From NCBI GenBank assembly GCA_027946365.1, contig JAPEUQ010000013.1, positions 558,001-622,000 of the forward strand: 64,000 bases of DNA, written 5' to 3'. Shown one piece after another: positions 11,189 to 22,961 of this stretch. A model generated the notes under the pieces. It made no database searches. It saw only the letters and a program-made list of their open reading frames with translations, and was not told where the DNA came from. The DNA comes from Kalmusia sp. IMI 367209 (taxonomy: Eukaryota > Ascomycota > Dothideomycetes > Pleosporales > Didymosphaeriaceae). The position numbers and the translations under genes are program-made. How positions within the stretch are numbered: position 1 is the first letter of the stretch; the number at the start of each line of letters is the position of its first letter.

Positions 11189-12190
11189 ATGATAAACTCT
11201 ACTGTCCCCAAATATTCACAAGGATCTATCCATGGACCCGAGAACCCGGATCCAGAGGCCCAGAGTACAGCACCCATTCTCAGCCAGACAAATACAGATC
11301 GTTCATCGTCCCAAGATCACGGTTCTTCGAACGAACAAGAGCGCAAGCGCAACACCTACTCAGGGCTTCCAAGGGTCCTGGATTTCTTCGGGGGAGGCAT
11401 TTATGCTCCTGGTGCTTCGACGCATGATCCAATTGTGATTCTCTTGAACACTGAGGACGAGAATGAGAGAGACAGATTGACGGAGAATTGGAGGGATAAC
11501 AGGCTGAACGAGCTGAGCTTCGTAGGCGTTGTGGTAAGTGAAATCTTCAAACGAATCGTTGAGTACCGCACAACTGATTCCTCTTACCCGCAGGCAGCCC
11601 TGCTCGCCGGGGTTCTGACTTCAACCGGGTCATGGCCGGCCATCCTACCGAACGGCAAACAATCGCCCTGGCCCGTCCGTACGGCATGGTAAGAGCAGCC
11701 TAGCAAATAGCGATCCTACAGCCAACATAAACTTATCGAACCGTCATAGGTACTGCGGCATTATCCTCTCCGTATTCGCCCTTCTTAGCGCAGCAGACCA
11801 GACCGTTCGCCTCTACCGCATGTCCTCCCATCGAGACGGCCGTCAACAGATTCGCGACCTCCTCGCAAAATCGAATGGCAAACGACGCACGGCTAGGCTG
11901 AAGCCCGGCAAGGCTCAGCTGTGCACTTGGCAGATGCCCGTCATGTTTCTGACCAGTGCAGCTATCTGCATGATAACTGGACTGTTTCTGCACGTTTGGT
12001 CTGCGATCCGACACCTCGACCATGAGAGCTGGTGGAGTGATGATGCGAAGGTATGCCTCACAACCTGGGTATCTAGAACGTATTGGTTGCTTATTTGTAA
12101 TAGGTCGCTGTTACTTTTACGGTCATTGGTGGGATGTCGATCATCGTATTTTTCGTTGGTCAAATCACGCTCTACGTACCAGGAGCCTGA
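11189..12190 (+). CDS. Hypothetical four-pass membrane protein
   Basis: Four exons, 11189-11533, 11594-11688, 11750-12050 and 12104-12190, give 275 residues with every junction in phase. The first 100 residues are polar and Ser/Asn/Pro-rich, with the segment GLPRVLDFFGGGIYAPG. Four hydrophobic stretches follow: AALLAGVLTSTGSW, GIILSVFALLSAA, MFLTSAAICMITGLFL and VIGGMSIIVFFVGQITLYV. A basic loop containing KSNGKRRTARLK lies between helices 2 and 3 and probably faces the cytosol. I do not recognise the family. The start at 11189 is the first ATG that keeps the open frame, but an extra upstream exon cannot be excluded. Confidence 0.65.
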
Positions 12191-12285
12191 ATAGGGCTAT
12201 CGATTGAAGAAGACGATAGTAATAGAGAAATTTAGATTCGAGTAGAAAGAATGTAGAAGTAGATAGAATGAGCCATATGAACCGG

Positions 12286-12305
12286 TGGCCTACCTCAACG
12301 TAGGC
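12286..12305. repeat. Small perfect hairpin between convergent genes
   Basis: GGCCTAC and GTAGGCC form a 7-base perfect stem around a 6-base loop. It lies in the 178-base gap between two converging genes, where both 3' ends must fall. It may be chance. Confidence 0.3.
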
Positions 12306-12368
12306 CTACTAGTTACTAGTTACCTAGTCAATTTAGCTCCTTCAAACACCTGATCACCTCCTCACTCA

Positions 12369-14074
12369 CTATTCTTCCCTCTCCCCCAAGACTCTCACCC
12401 GAATGCCGCTCTCGGTCCCCAAGCTCGCCATTCCGATGAAACAATCATAGTTCGTCCAGACATCCCTCTCCTCCTTCGTATTCCAAATCTCCATCTCCAT
12501 CCACCGCCACACAAACGCAATACCGAAGTATAATTCACTCGTCGCCAGATTCATGCCTAAGCAGCTCCTGCTGCCGCGCCCAAACGCGAACCAATTCTTC
12601 TTCAGATCAGGGTTGTCTAGCCAGCGCTGTGGTCGGAATGCCAGGGGTTTAGGGTAGATTTTAGGGTCCGAGTGGATGAGGTAGGCAGATTGCATAACGG
12701 GGGTGCCGCGCGGGATAGTGTAGGGGCCGTAGGTAAGGTCTTCAGTGGTGGGAATGCGGGGTTGACGGGAGGAGACGCCATGTGCGACGCGGAGACCTTC
12801 TGTTATCACTGCAGACTGGTTGCTTGTTAGCTCCTACATGTTACTATAGACCTATCATGACTTCAGGGCACTTACAAGATATGGCAGACTTTCTAGTCGT
12901 GGAAGCGACACGTCCACATCCTTCGTAGGTAGCGCCGTCTTCAACTCTTCTAACAGTTTCTGCCCGATGTCTTTCTCTTTGAGCAAGTAGTAGGTTATGA
13001 CAGCCATAGTACGGGCCGTAGTCTCCGTTCCAGCTCCCAGAAACACACTGCTCTCCGCCATCAGACGGAATGGCTTTTTCTCCTCTGGCGGCAACTTGCC
13101 GTCCGTGTCGTCCCTAATTTCATGGAAAATCGTCCTGTGCCCGATCTTCTCCCCGCCTTCGTCTTCATAATTCATGATCTTCTGGATTTGTTTGAGCAGC
13201 GAGAAGTTGAACGCGTTCATCAATTGCGCGTCGGGGGAAAGGAAGCCTACGATCGCAGGCGGCAAATCGAGCATGAAGTTGATGATTCCGGGGAACTGTC
13301 GAGCAAGAGGTCGCATCTGAATACCTTGGTGTAGGATATCGAGCATTTTCTTGCCGTACTCGGGGCGCTCCATACCATTCATACTCTCGCCGAAGCAGTA
13401 CTCGCTGATGATGTCCATGGTCATTGCTGCGTATGCGCAGTTCAAATTGATGATGCCTTTTCCTCCTTCACCGATGTCGCGGTCCATGTCCTGTTTCATT
13501 CGTGCCATGAGAGCGTTTGTGATTCGGATGACTAAGGGTTCCAGTGCTTGTATGCTCCTCTTGCTAAAGAAACCGCTCGTTGCGTTCCGTCGCATTTTAT
13601 GTAAGTCATGATCCATAGCCTCCAGCATGGCTCCCCCAAAGGTCTTAGCGCCGCTGTGGTGTGACCATGAGCAGCGGTCGCGCTTGTGCGCGTTTCCGGA
13701 TGCGTAGATGGTGTCGAGGTAAGAATGGTCGTGGATGTGGATGTGGATGGGATTAATGCGAATGATCGGCCCGTATCGATCATGAAGTTCTTTTATCTTG
13801 AAGCCGTACTGATAGTGATTAGGGTACACATCGTAGTAAAATTCGTACCAGAATGTCAAAGCCGCAAGCTGGTAGAGTCAGTATCGTGATTGTGGTTAAT
13901 CGTGGCAAAGTATACCTTCGGACCTGGAAATTTAGCCAATGGATGGAAGTAAACGCGGTATATGCCTATGGTAATCCAGTATGCGAGCCATAGCGTGACC
14001 ACGCTAGTTACTACCGTTGTTGTACTCAACGCTTTCACACGGTCGACACAGGTTGAAAGAAAGTTCGCCTCCAT
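12369..14074 (-). CDS. Cytochrome P450 monooxygenase
   Basis: Microsomal P450 of 532 residues. Exons on the minus strand are 13916-14074, 12876-13868 and 12369-12815. An N-terminal membrane anchor (about residues 15-40) is followed by the Pro-rich hinge FHPLAKFPGPK. The I-helix has AGTETT (oxygen activation). The K-helix ExxR is Glu390-Gly-Leu-Arg393. The PERF-like segment is FRPQRW. The heme loop FAFGRGSRSCLGMNLA places the proximal ligand at Cys469. All are intact, so the enzyme should be active. The overall style (RVAHG after ExxR, HSDPKIYP) matches fungal P450s often named trichodiene oxygenase-like, but the substrate cannot be deduced and no terpene or polyketide synthase lies in the window. 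The redox partner would be the usual P450 reductase, not encoded here. Confidence 0.92.
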
Positions 14075-14710
14075 GGCGCATTCAATTTTTTGAATTCAGA
14101 TGAGATTGTATCGACTTCATATCAACCTTCTCGGAGACTAACACAGAAGCCATGATAGTAAGCGGAGACTTTCATAGGACGCCTGTGTGCACCGCTCTGT
14201 AGGCGGCGGCTAGTCAAAAAGCTTGGCTATTCTAACTATGACACCTACATCGGAAATTCGGGGCTGTGAAGCCTCCGTAACATGTAAATATTTCAATACG
14301 TTTATACATGCGATGAAAAGTACTTTTTTCTCGAAAATATGATGAGTACTTACAACACTCGAGTTACCTTTAGCCTAGGACTTCCTCGTTAGCGATAAGT
14401 AGGGCAATCCTTTCAGAGCACGCTAGATGCCTAGGTTTCAAGACTCGCGCGACACAGTCAGCAACTCGCCCTTTCTGTATATTTAGTAAAGTACTATTAA
14501 ACTAGATAGCCTTGTCATTCGCTCGTGTGGTGTGAAAGTCCAGGTGTGGTACAAGCACAAAATGTACGAAACCCAATTATTTCACTATAGGAAAATGGTA
14601 CTTCAGTCGCCTCAATACTGCAAGCAGCATTGCTTCGCTCCATTTCCCGCGTCCAAGAAAACGCAGAGCGCGCCCATATATTTTCTCCTGAAGCGCACAG
14701 CAGGCCTTCG
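14075..14710. other. Intergenic, P450 to PLC; possible decayed transposon end
   Basis: No gene. It is visibly AT-rich around 14280-14510. At 14197-14230 the sequence CTGTAGGCGGCGGCTAGTCA followed by AAAAGCTTGGC shares the 10-base core GTCAAAAAGC with the inverted repeat at 3774-3878, but little else. Confidence 0.45.
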
Positions 14711-16688
14711 CTACAGGTCCTGGAACTCAAACTTGACTAACAGTGTGCACGTAGTCTCGTGACCTTTGAGGTCCAACTATGAGAGGTAGTGTTAGTCTAG
14801 TATTATTTACATAGTAGGGACGGAGATTAGACGATTGAGATTTTTGCTTACCATGCGTATAAAGTTCCAGCCTGGAGTGGTGTACATCAGCCGCACCGCA
14901 GCCACAGCAAATAATGGATTTCGAGCAAATGAGTCGTCACTTTTGATGAGTAGGCGTAGGAAAACTAGTTCGTTATCATCGTACTCCCATTCCAAAACCT
15001 CCTTCCAGAACGGATCTGTTGGTGCTGGATTCTCTTTGTGGAGAAATCCGGTGAGTTTATGTGGTTTGTACGGTTGCGTCTTGCGCTTCTGTGGTAGGTT
15101 GTTGAGGTCATTAGGGTGAACAAGCGTACACGTGAGGTACGGTTTGATCTCATCATCGCGGTCTGTTGGCAGGGGAACGTCTGTCGCACCTGCTACATGC
15201 AATCTCAATCTCTTCCTTTTACCATTGTTTAAATTCCCATCTCCACCTGAGCGCAATGGAGCAGGCTTCAGAACATAGCCACCAGAGCCAGAGAAACTGC
15301 TTGGTGATTAGCAAATACATCACGTATAATTCGGGATCCACACTCACAGGGCCTCATTTAGTTGCGAGCTCGCATTGAAAGTTTGCCAGTTCAGGGCACA
15401 TATCTGGGCGCCCAATCCCCAGAATGGGACGGGTGCGAGGTTCTTGGACGAAATACGCGTGCCTTTAGGGAAGACACGCATCAGATGCCGAGAGTTATGC
15501 ACTGCAATCTTAGAGCTATTCGCTGGCATGTGCGACCTCAGCCCAGTTTCAGATACGTTGATTAGCTGGTGGTGTGGTGCATTTTCCAGCACGCTCTCGT
15601 ACCAGGAATTGTTCACTGGCTTCACGGACTGCGCGTACACACCAAGCTCCGCAAGCTCTGGGATGATGGTTCCGGCATTGACTGCTTTCTTCTTTTCGCG
15701 GTATTGCTGATGCGCTATTCGCTGCTCTTCGTCCTCGGACGAATCGCTACTGTCATCAGTGTCTTGTTCGTTTGGAAGATGGTATTCCACCTAGGGTAAA
15801 GGCGAGAAGTCAGTATAAGCCACATAACGCGGGTCCAGATACCTTGGGTATATCTCAAATGAGCACGGAAAATATTGTTTTGGTTGGCCATGAGAAACCC
15901 CCACTTTGTGGCCAAGGCTTACTCACAATCACGACGACTTTGTTGCCAAGTTCGGCAAGGGTGACATGGTCACCTCCTTCCTGTTCGCGTGTTCCTTTCT
16001 CGCGAATTGCCTTGCTCAGGAGGCGCTCGCCAAAGACCTCTCTCATGATTTGCGCCAAGCGAAGCTGACCATGGGCGCCACAGTGGTTTTCGAGTGAAAT
16101 AATGATAGGTGCAGCGTTGCGCTCATCGCGAGCTTCTTTATCCACCACATCGCGGATCACCTCGCAGACCTGCCGGAACGGGATGTGGGAGACGAGTGTA
16201 TATCCATGGGTAACTTTGGGCTCATTTTCATCGTCATCGTTGTCCCAGGCGTCAATCTCGACGCAGCGAGAACCAGTGTAGAGGGCTGTCTCATATGCCG
16301 AAGCGTGACTCTCGCCATAGAGCTGGTGGGCCATTAAATAGGTGTTGTGGCTTGAGCTGATGAAGTAGTCCGGCAGCGGATGTCCTCGGTCGAGGACCTC
16401 CGTAGGCACATGGATATGTGGCTTATCAAGAAACTCCCTGAGAGCTGGGGTGGGCTCGTCGTGATCGACGCCAGCTTCAGCTTCAGACAAGATACTCTCT
16501 TTGGCCAGGAATGATCGCAATGCGCGGCTTACTTTAAGCTGATTCTTCGTGATGGCTGACTGGCGGGCAGCATGGCCTCCTCCCGCGACCGTCTGGCCGT
16601 CGATAGCCTCGCCCTTGTCTTCATCGTCGACTTCGGACTTCTTCGAGAAAGGGTTGAGTTTGGAGATACCAGAGATAAGTTCGGACAT
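14711..16688 (-). CDS. Phosphoinositide-specific phospholipase C
   Basis: Hydrolyses PtdIns(4,5)P2 to IP3 and diacylglycerol at the plasma membrane. Exons on the minus strand are 15927-16688, 15348-15790, 14852-15299 and 14711-14776, giving 572 residues. The X domain (about 105-255) holds ISSSHNTYL with catalytic His114, CVEIDAWD with metal ligands Glu144 and Asp146, His161 in VTHGYT, and Glu200 in SLENHC. An acidic linker with many Asp, Ser and Glu residues separates it from the Y domain (VFPKGTRISSKNLAPVPFWG and GAQICALNWQTFN). A C2-like domain begins with KRLRLHVAGATDVPLP and ends in the short last exon. The PH domain of animal PLCs is absent, as usual in fungal delta-type forms, and no clear EF-hand is seen. 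The 136-base first intron is long for this window. Confidence 0.93.
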
Positions 16689-17955
16689 GTTTGGACAGGC
16701 GCCGGGGGATAGGGAGCAGTAGGATATGTTGTGTCCAGGCGGACGCGAGCGATGACGTCTTGGTGTGGCAGCTTCTGGGGCGGGGGCTCACGGACTTTCT
16801 GCTGTGGCACCGCGCTAGCCGAAACCAGAAGCGTCCATGGACCGCTTTTCTGGCCCGCTAACTCGCCTACCTACGCCCTTCTTTGCCCGCTTCTCCAATA
16901 ACTTCATCGTTCGATCCATCGGTGAAAGCATCGCTAGGCTCGCATGATATCGTTGTTCAACATATGCATCGCAACGTAATCGTAAGAAGGTTTGTGTGTG
17001 ACATCTCACTGCATACATGCCCCCCCGTTTGCAGGCAACCATGTCTCCTCAATGTCCCTTATCGGAAGAATTCCTAATGGGTAACAAATCTGCAAATTCC
17101 TTGCCTTCTGTGGAAGGGGGCGCGTTGCCGCGCGACTTGCTGCATTATGTATACTCTACTGCTGACCAGAGGTAAGTATCCATGTCACAGGCTATCTGTT
17201 CCCAGTGGCGCTGGGTCAAGCGCCAAATACAGGGTCAGGACACCGAAGGGGACTTGTCCCTGGCTTGTGGGATCGAATATCAAGAGACATTCCGCAATCT
17301 GGGTATCTAGAACCCAACAGATATTTTCCGTGCAGTGAGCTCACCAAGGATATCCAAGAAAAACCCAGACTCCACGGGAACTAACAGTCTAGCGCTGTAG
17401 CTTCTCTACCCAAGTTCAGTAAGTGGGTATCTCTACCTTGCTTTGAATCCGCAATCCGCATTTCGTGGCAGTAGGAAATGGAAACTGTGTCACACTGAAA
17501 CCCATAGCTTACCCTACTTCCATAGCTCGCGGATCGGGCCTCCGGAAGACTTGGAGGCGATCGCGAAATATCTGATTCCCAGCGGTGGTGTTGAATGTTT
17601 TGGCGTTCTACCCACAGTAGCTCCACACTTGATTCTGCGCTACCGTTGTACTTCACCGTGGCGCCATACGAGCAAGTTCTTATCGTTGGTGCAAACGCAG
17701 GATCTAAGTACCCACGGACCAGGAAAAAGTGCCTACTACGTGTGCGCTCTTTGATTGATGATTTGTGCGTGCATTGCGTCCCTGTTCTTCCTTACTGTTA
17801 AGCGGGATCCGCTTCGGCCACCGATACTTATCACAAGTTCCTCGTATTTCCCTTCCCTGCCACTTCCTAATTCGGCCATAGTCTACACACGTCAAACCTT
17901 GAGCCGCATACAAAGCACAATTACATATAAATATTCAACCAGAGCCAGGTCTGTT
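16689..17955. other. Intergenic, divergent promoters of PLC and PAL
   Basis: A 1.3 kb region between two divergent genes. I see no coding sequence; the short open frames have no motifs. It should hold both promoters. Confidence 0.55.
17926..17933 (+). promoter_or_regulatory. TATA box of the PAL gene
   Basis: TATAAATA. It lies 23 bases before the first in-frame ATG (17956) and 120 bases before the second (18046). A transcription start usually falls at least 25-30 bases downstream, so this favours the second ATG. Confidence 0.45.
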
Positions 17956-20238
17956 ATGATCTCGACACGCTTCAATCACTTGCTCATCGGCACACTGAAC
18001 CAAGTACAGACCAAAATTCCTACCACGAAACAAGTTCGTCGCTGTATGAGCACGATGCATACTCAACTGGTCTTCTCACAACGAGAAGCCGTCAAAGATC
18101 GCATATCGCCTGTGATCATTGATGGTGAAACCTTGGATCTCGCTAAAACGGCCGTAGTTGGCAAATACGGCGGCTCTATTACCCTGACAGAAGATCGTGA
18201 GGTCATAGACAGGATTGACAAGTGCGTTGAAGTGTTGAATCAGCATCTCGAAGAGGGCCAGACCGTGTACGGTAAGTCGGGAGCTGTCTAACATTTTGTA
18301 TAATGAATACTAAAGACGGTAGGCGTCAACACAGGCTATGGCGGAAGTGCAGACGTACGTTGTAGTTACGATGAGATGCACAAGCTGCAGCAAGCATTCG
18401 TGCAACATCTCAACTGCGGTGTCCTCTCAGTGCCACCTCTGCCTAATAGCGATCAAGTTGCACACTCCCTCTCCTTGAAGCAAGAATGGGTCCGAGCAGC
18501 GATTCTCATTCGAGCAAACACAGTGGCGCGGGGTCATTCTGCGGTACGCACATCTACCATCAAGACGCTGCTAGAGCTGTTGAGTCACGACATCATCCCT
18601 GTCATACCTACCCGTGGAAGTATATCAGCATCCGGAGACTTGTCTCCACTTTCTTACGTCGCAGGTATGCTCGAGGGCAATCCAGGTATTTACTGCTGGA
18701 CTGGTCCGGAGGATGATCGTCAGATCATGCCTGCCTCTTGGGCCCTCGCATCCGTCAATATCAAGCCCACAGTCTTCGAGCCAAAAGAAGCGTTGGGACT
18801 AGTCAATGGAACTGCCATCTCAGCAGCAGCTGCAAGCTTGACATTGGCTTCTATGAATAACTTGATGGTCCTTAGCCAGCTTCTGACAGCTATGAACGTT
18901 GAGGCTATCCTCGGCACGGCTACTTCTTTCGCGCCGTTCATCTCCGACATCCGTCCACACCCCGGCCAGGCGCATGTGGCTTCCACCATTTTCGCTGCTC
19001 TCGAAGGCTCCAAACTTGCAACAGGCCTTCTCGAAAGCCACAGCCATACCCTGTTCCAGGATCGATACTCACTGCGTACGGTACCGCAATGGTTGGGTCC
19101 TTTCGTCGAAGATCTTCTTCTCGCCAACGAGCAACTGAAGGTCGAATTGAACAGCACAACGGACAACCCGCTCATCGACGCTAGTACTGGTGACATCTAT
19201 CACGGGGGAAATTTCCAAGCTGTGTCAGTCACCTCCGCGATGGAGAAGTCTCGACTTGCCGCTCAAGCAATCGGTCGCATGCTTTTCTACCAATTTACCG
19301 AGATGACGGACCCAGCTAAAAACCGCGGACTGCCACCGAATCTGTGCTTTGACGAGCCGAGTACAAGCTTCACTTTTAAGGGAGTCGACACGAATATGGC
19401 GGGATATATGTCTGAGCTTTCCTTCCTCGCCAACCCAGTGCACAACCACGTTGTCAGTGCTGAAATGGGTAACCAAGCGCTGAACTCGCTGGCATTGATC
19501 AGTGCAAGGTACACGGACACTGCATTGGATACCCTCTCCATTATGTGTGCATGCACGTTATACGGAACTTGTCAAGCGCTTGATTTACGCGCAATGAATC
19601 GCATCTTCGAGTCAAAACTAAAGGACGCTATCGACGAAGGCGTTTTAAGCATTCTTCTAGCCATTGACGTTGAGAAACGTTGGCACACCAAAGCACAAGA
19701 GGAAGTTTGGGAATACGTCTCCAACCAGCTGATCAAGACAACGACTCTAGACTCAAAAGACCGATTTGAGAGAATCATGAAAGGCGCAAAAGCGCCACTT
19801 CTGTCTGTTCTAGAAGATGCGAACGCAAGCTCATCTGACCTCCTCGAAAACTTGAGCAGCTGGACTGCAGAGAACATCAGCACAAGTGTCCGGTTGTTCC
19901 ACGAGGCAAGACAAGAGTACGCTAGGTCGGGCGACGCAAGCAAGCTTCTCGGTAGGGCTTCTAAGCGTTTGTATAACTTCGTTAGGAAGGATCTGAAAGT
20001 CCCCATGCATAAAGGAGTTGTCGATCACCCAATGTACTCCGGGGATGGAAGCAGTGTATTCGATCGCGTTGAAGACCCGGCTACAAAACGCACGATTGGT
20101 CACTGGATCAGTGTGATTACTAAAGCGGTCAAGGATGAGAGAGTCATGGATGTCGCTGTTGAGTGTCTAAAGGAGGGTCTGAGTGCGGAGCCTGAACTTA
20201 TGCCTCAGCACCCGAAGATAAGTAGTAGGGTACATTGA
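17956..20238 (+). CDS. Phenylalanine ammonia-lyase
   Basis: Deaminates L-phenylalanine to trans-cinnamate and ammonia in the cytosol. Exons are 17956-18271 and 18323-20238, 743 residues from the first ATG. The catalytic loop VNTGYGGSAD carries Tyr111. The electrophilic MIO group would form from Ala208-Ser209-Gly210 in the context SISASGDLSPLSY. Other conserved stretches are NGTAIS, NSTTDNPLID, HGGNFQAVSV and EMGNQALNSL, all intact. The long C-terminal shielding region (about 530-700) is present as in fungal PAL. An in-frame ATG at 18046 gives a 713-residue form starting MSTMHTQL and fits the TATA box better. PAL is patchily distributed in ascomycetes and usually supports catabolic use of Phe. 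Confidence 0.93.
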
Positions 20239-21143
20239 TTCATAACGGATGGTGTAAGTTGGGGTATGTGTGGAGCTCGCTTGGGAGCAAACGGGGTCCG
20301 AAAGACGCAACTCTTTCCGGATATGACTAAGGTCATTGTAACATACCTTACACGGGTAGACGGATATCAGGTAGACTGTACCTATTTCAAGCGGATTTTT
20401 GCGATTCATAAAATGATTTTTGGTGTGCTGGAGATGGTCTTCGACGACCACGGCCGTTAAGAATCATTCAACCACTGCACGGCCAATAACGTTTTGCGTA
20501 CGGACATGAATTCCGCCACACGTTACCCGCTAATCTTTCCGGCCCACTAATCCACCTCAGGAAATCAACCAAGCTTCGCGCTTTGGTGCGACGGCGAATA
20601 GCCTTGGTTAAAGCTGGAGCGATTCTTGTGGTTGTTGATGGCACATGCTTGGGGGAAGCTTGAGCGGGAAAGGTGGAGCTCGTAGTTGTGCACGGACCTA
20701 GGGTGAGTCGCGACTTCGGAAAGTTGACCGCGGTGCAGTCTATCTCTGCACCATCGCAAAAACAAAGATCAACCCTCCCCGGAAACACACAAGAAACATC
20801 CCAAAAGCATATACGGCTGCTCCCACATCGTCCGAAGGCAAACGCCGGTTCCATACGCGTCGTCCTGAGGCACTCAACCCCCGCCAAGCGCTTGGCCGTA
20901 CGATGAAACACCTCCGAGCACCTTTGTTGAAACCCACGTCGGCCATACGCGACTGAAGATCGCCCGCCATGACCGCCTCCACCTGCACATTTTCGTTCCT
21001 TGCAACGGGTTTCGTCAAGCATTTAGGACACCGTCGCCGAGCTTAGCTCAAGCATTTACCAAAGCACTTGACACGCCAAGCAGCACTGTCACCACCCTTG
21101 AAACTGCTCTTGCCTTCCCCGCATTTGTCACAGTAGGAATAAA
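20239..21143. other. Intergenic, PAL to BTB gene
   Basis: No defensible gene. The open frame on the minus strand around 20468-21022 has no motif and a Cys/Arg-rich composition typical of chance translation. Confidence 0.5.
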
Positions 21144-22388
21144 ATGGAAGAGCAACCCCCCCAAGATAGGACTGTGAATGGAAATTCAGGAATTTCCTTT
21201 TCCCGATTTCTTGCTAAAGATGCCATTTATGAATCCGAAAGGCATGTCGACATTAGGCCACACCTTCAGGTACGGGATTTCTCAAATTTGAGATTGACGG
21301 GGCTGACTTTCACCAGAAACTTCGACCAGACGATTCTGACCATCAAGGTCGGAAAGGGCGACTTTCCAGAATCGTTCAGTTGCCACCGAGAACTTCTGAG
21401 AAGATGCTCAGCTTACTTCGATCGTGCCCTGCAACAGCAGAGCTCGTCACCGTACAAGGGTGGTGAGTCCGCGCTCGAGCTCGAGGACACGAACCCAGAT
21501 GTCTTCGACGCGTTCATGATGTGGTTATATACCGGCTATATCCCCCATCATCTGATTGAAGGCGGAAAAGAAGTGCATGCACCTTCGCATTCCATCGACT
21601 TGAATGGTAGCATGAACGGTAGCACGAACGGCACATCTGAAACCGATGCCAAGGATGGAGCGGACGATGTCGACACTGCTTCTTGGGGCATCTCTCTAGA
21701 CAATGACGATACTCCTGCCGAGGAGTCGCAGAACGGAGACGTGCCTCCCACGCCAGAGAATGGCGCCGAAAAGGTGCCTGGTGATGGCGAGAGCGAAAAG
21801 AGTGCACCTGCGCCTCCGATTCGCTTGACTGCAGCCGAAAAGCCAGAAATACCCAAGGAGACATTATGCCCCTGCTGCTCTCGACCGTACAAGTGGCGAG
21901 GCCTAGAAGGCTTTCTCGAGCGCCGCTTCATCTCGCTCTACGTCTTCGCCCATCGATACGAAATCCCGAAACTGCGTCATGCTGTCATTCTTGCTTGGCA
22001 GAAGAACGACGAAATACTACAATCGATGCCAGACCATAGCAACGTCATCGAAGCCTACGAGGGCCTTCCTACTGACTCCCCGCTATGCAAATACTTCCTC
22101 GACATGTATTGCGTGTATTGGGATCCGAAAAAGGACAATGAGCGTATGGTCTCCCTACGATCTCAGTTACCACAGGCCTTCCTCTTCGAGCTTGCGACTA
22201 CTCTTGCTCAGGGCGAGAGGCCGAAGACCGAGAAGGACTGGTGCGAGTGGCACGAGCATGAAGATGAGGCGGCGAAAAAGGCATGCCAGGACGAGATGTT
22301 GAAGGACCCTGCTTCAGCGAAAGCCATCAAGCGGATCCGAGACGTGAAGGGCTGGAAGGGACTAGTCTTGAAGAAGGGCAAGAGGTGA
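21144..22388 (+). CDS. BTB/POZ domain protein
   Basis: Single-exon gene of 414 residues. Residues 50-135 form a BTB/POZ fold: a TILTIKVGK strand, the FSCHRELLRRCSAYFDRAL helix pair, an acidic ELEDTNPDVFDAFMMWLYTG segment. The domain is interrupted by a Ser/Asn/Asp/Glu-rich insertion (about 150-235). A C-P-C-C pattern near 242 (ETLCPCCSRP) might bind metal. Then comes the BACK-like helical part (RFISLYVFAHRYEIPKLRHA). Fungal BTB proteins of this type are often of unknown function; some act as adaptors of Cul3 ubiquitin ligases, which cannot be shown here. The C-terminus is Lys-rich. Confidence 0.85.
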   Translation: MEEQPPQDRTVNGNSGISFSRFLAKDAIYESERHVDIRPHLQVRDFSNLRLTGLTFTRNFDQTILTIKVGKGDFPESFSCHRELLRRCSAYFDRALQQQSSSPYKGGESALELEDTNPDVFDAFMMWLYTGYIPHHLIEGGKEVHAPSHSIDLNGSMNGSTNGTSETDAKDGADDVDTASWGISLDNDDTPAEESQNGDVPPTPENGAEKVPGDGESEKSAPAPPIRLTAAEKPEIPKETLCPCCSRPYKWRGLEGFLERRFISLYVFAHRYEIPKLRHAVILAWQKNDEILQSMPDHSNVIEAYEGLPTDSPLCKYFLDMYCVYWDPKKDNERMVSLRSQLPQAFLFELATTLAQGERPKTEKDWCEWHEHEDEAAKKACQDEMLKDPASAKAIKRIRDVKGWKGLVLKKGKR

Positions 22389-22961
22389 TGACAATATATT
22401 GGAAGAAGTAACGTGTTATATGCATAAGCAGGGCGTTTTGGAACAGATACATCGGTACTCGGACTATGGGCACACTGAATGGTGTAGGTCACGTCCAAAA
22501 TTAGATGAATATAGGTATACCCCTCTTGGACACTGGCGAAGTTCTTATCAGATCCAATTCTTTCCCATTAGCTCACTATCTTTATCATCAGGGACATGCA
22601 AGTTTAGTGCCAATTGCGACAGCACACGTCCTCATGCATCTACTGATTGGAAACATCTAGACGCGCTCCTGTCGGTCAAATATTGCTCTGATACGCTCGC
22701 ATTGCGGTAGGGCGGGGTAACGTGGGTAGGCGACATGACAAGGCTGGGGAGGAGATTGCGTGATGCAGCCGACGATTGCGTTACGAACAGAACATCGGTG
22801 TTGCGACCCACGACTCGGTATCGGCTATCCTCCGAAGCAACTAAACATAAGAGAAGAGCGAGAACCATAGATATTCAGAATCGATAGATTTGGACAAATT
22901 GTTTCGTTATTCAAAATTGTTCGAAAGAACGGTCCCTTCGCCATGGTACCCGGAATCTTAA
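22389..22961. other. Intergenic, BTB gene to TauD gene
   Basis: Nothing recognisable; presumed 3' end of the BTB gene and promoter of the dioxygenase. Confidence 0.55.

Noticed and set aside
12369..16688. P450 and its neighbours as a secondary metabolite cluster
   Set aside because: No polyketide synthase, peptide synthetase, terpene synthase or other backbone enzyme is present within the window.
20468..21022. 184-codon minus-strand frame between PAL and the BTB gene
   Set aside because: Its composition is Cys/Arg/Thr-rich with no motif, start context or splice signals.
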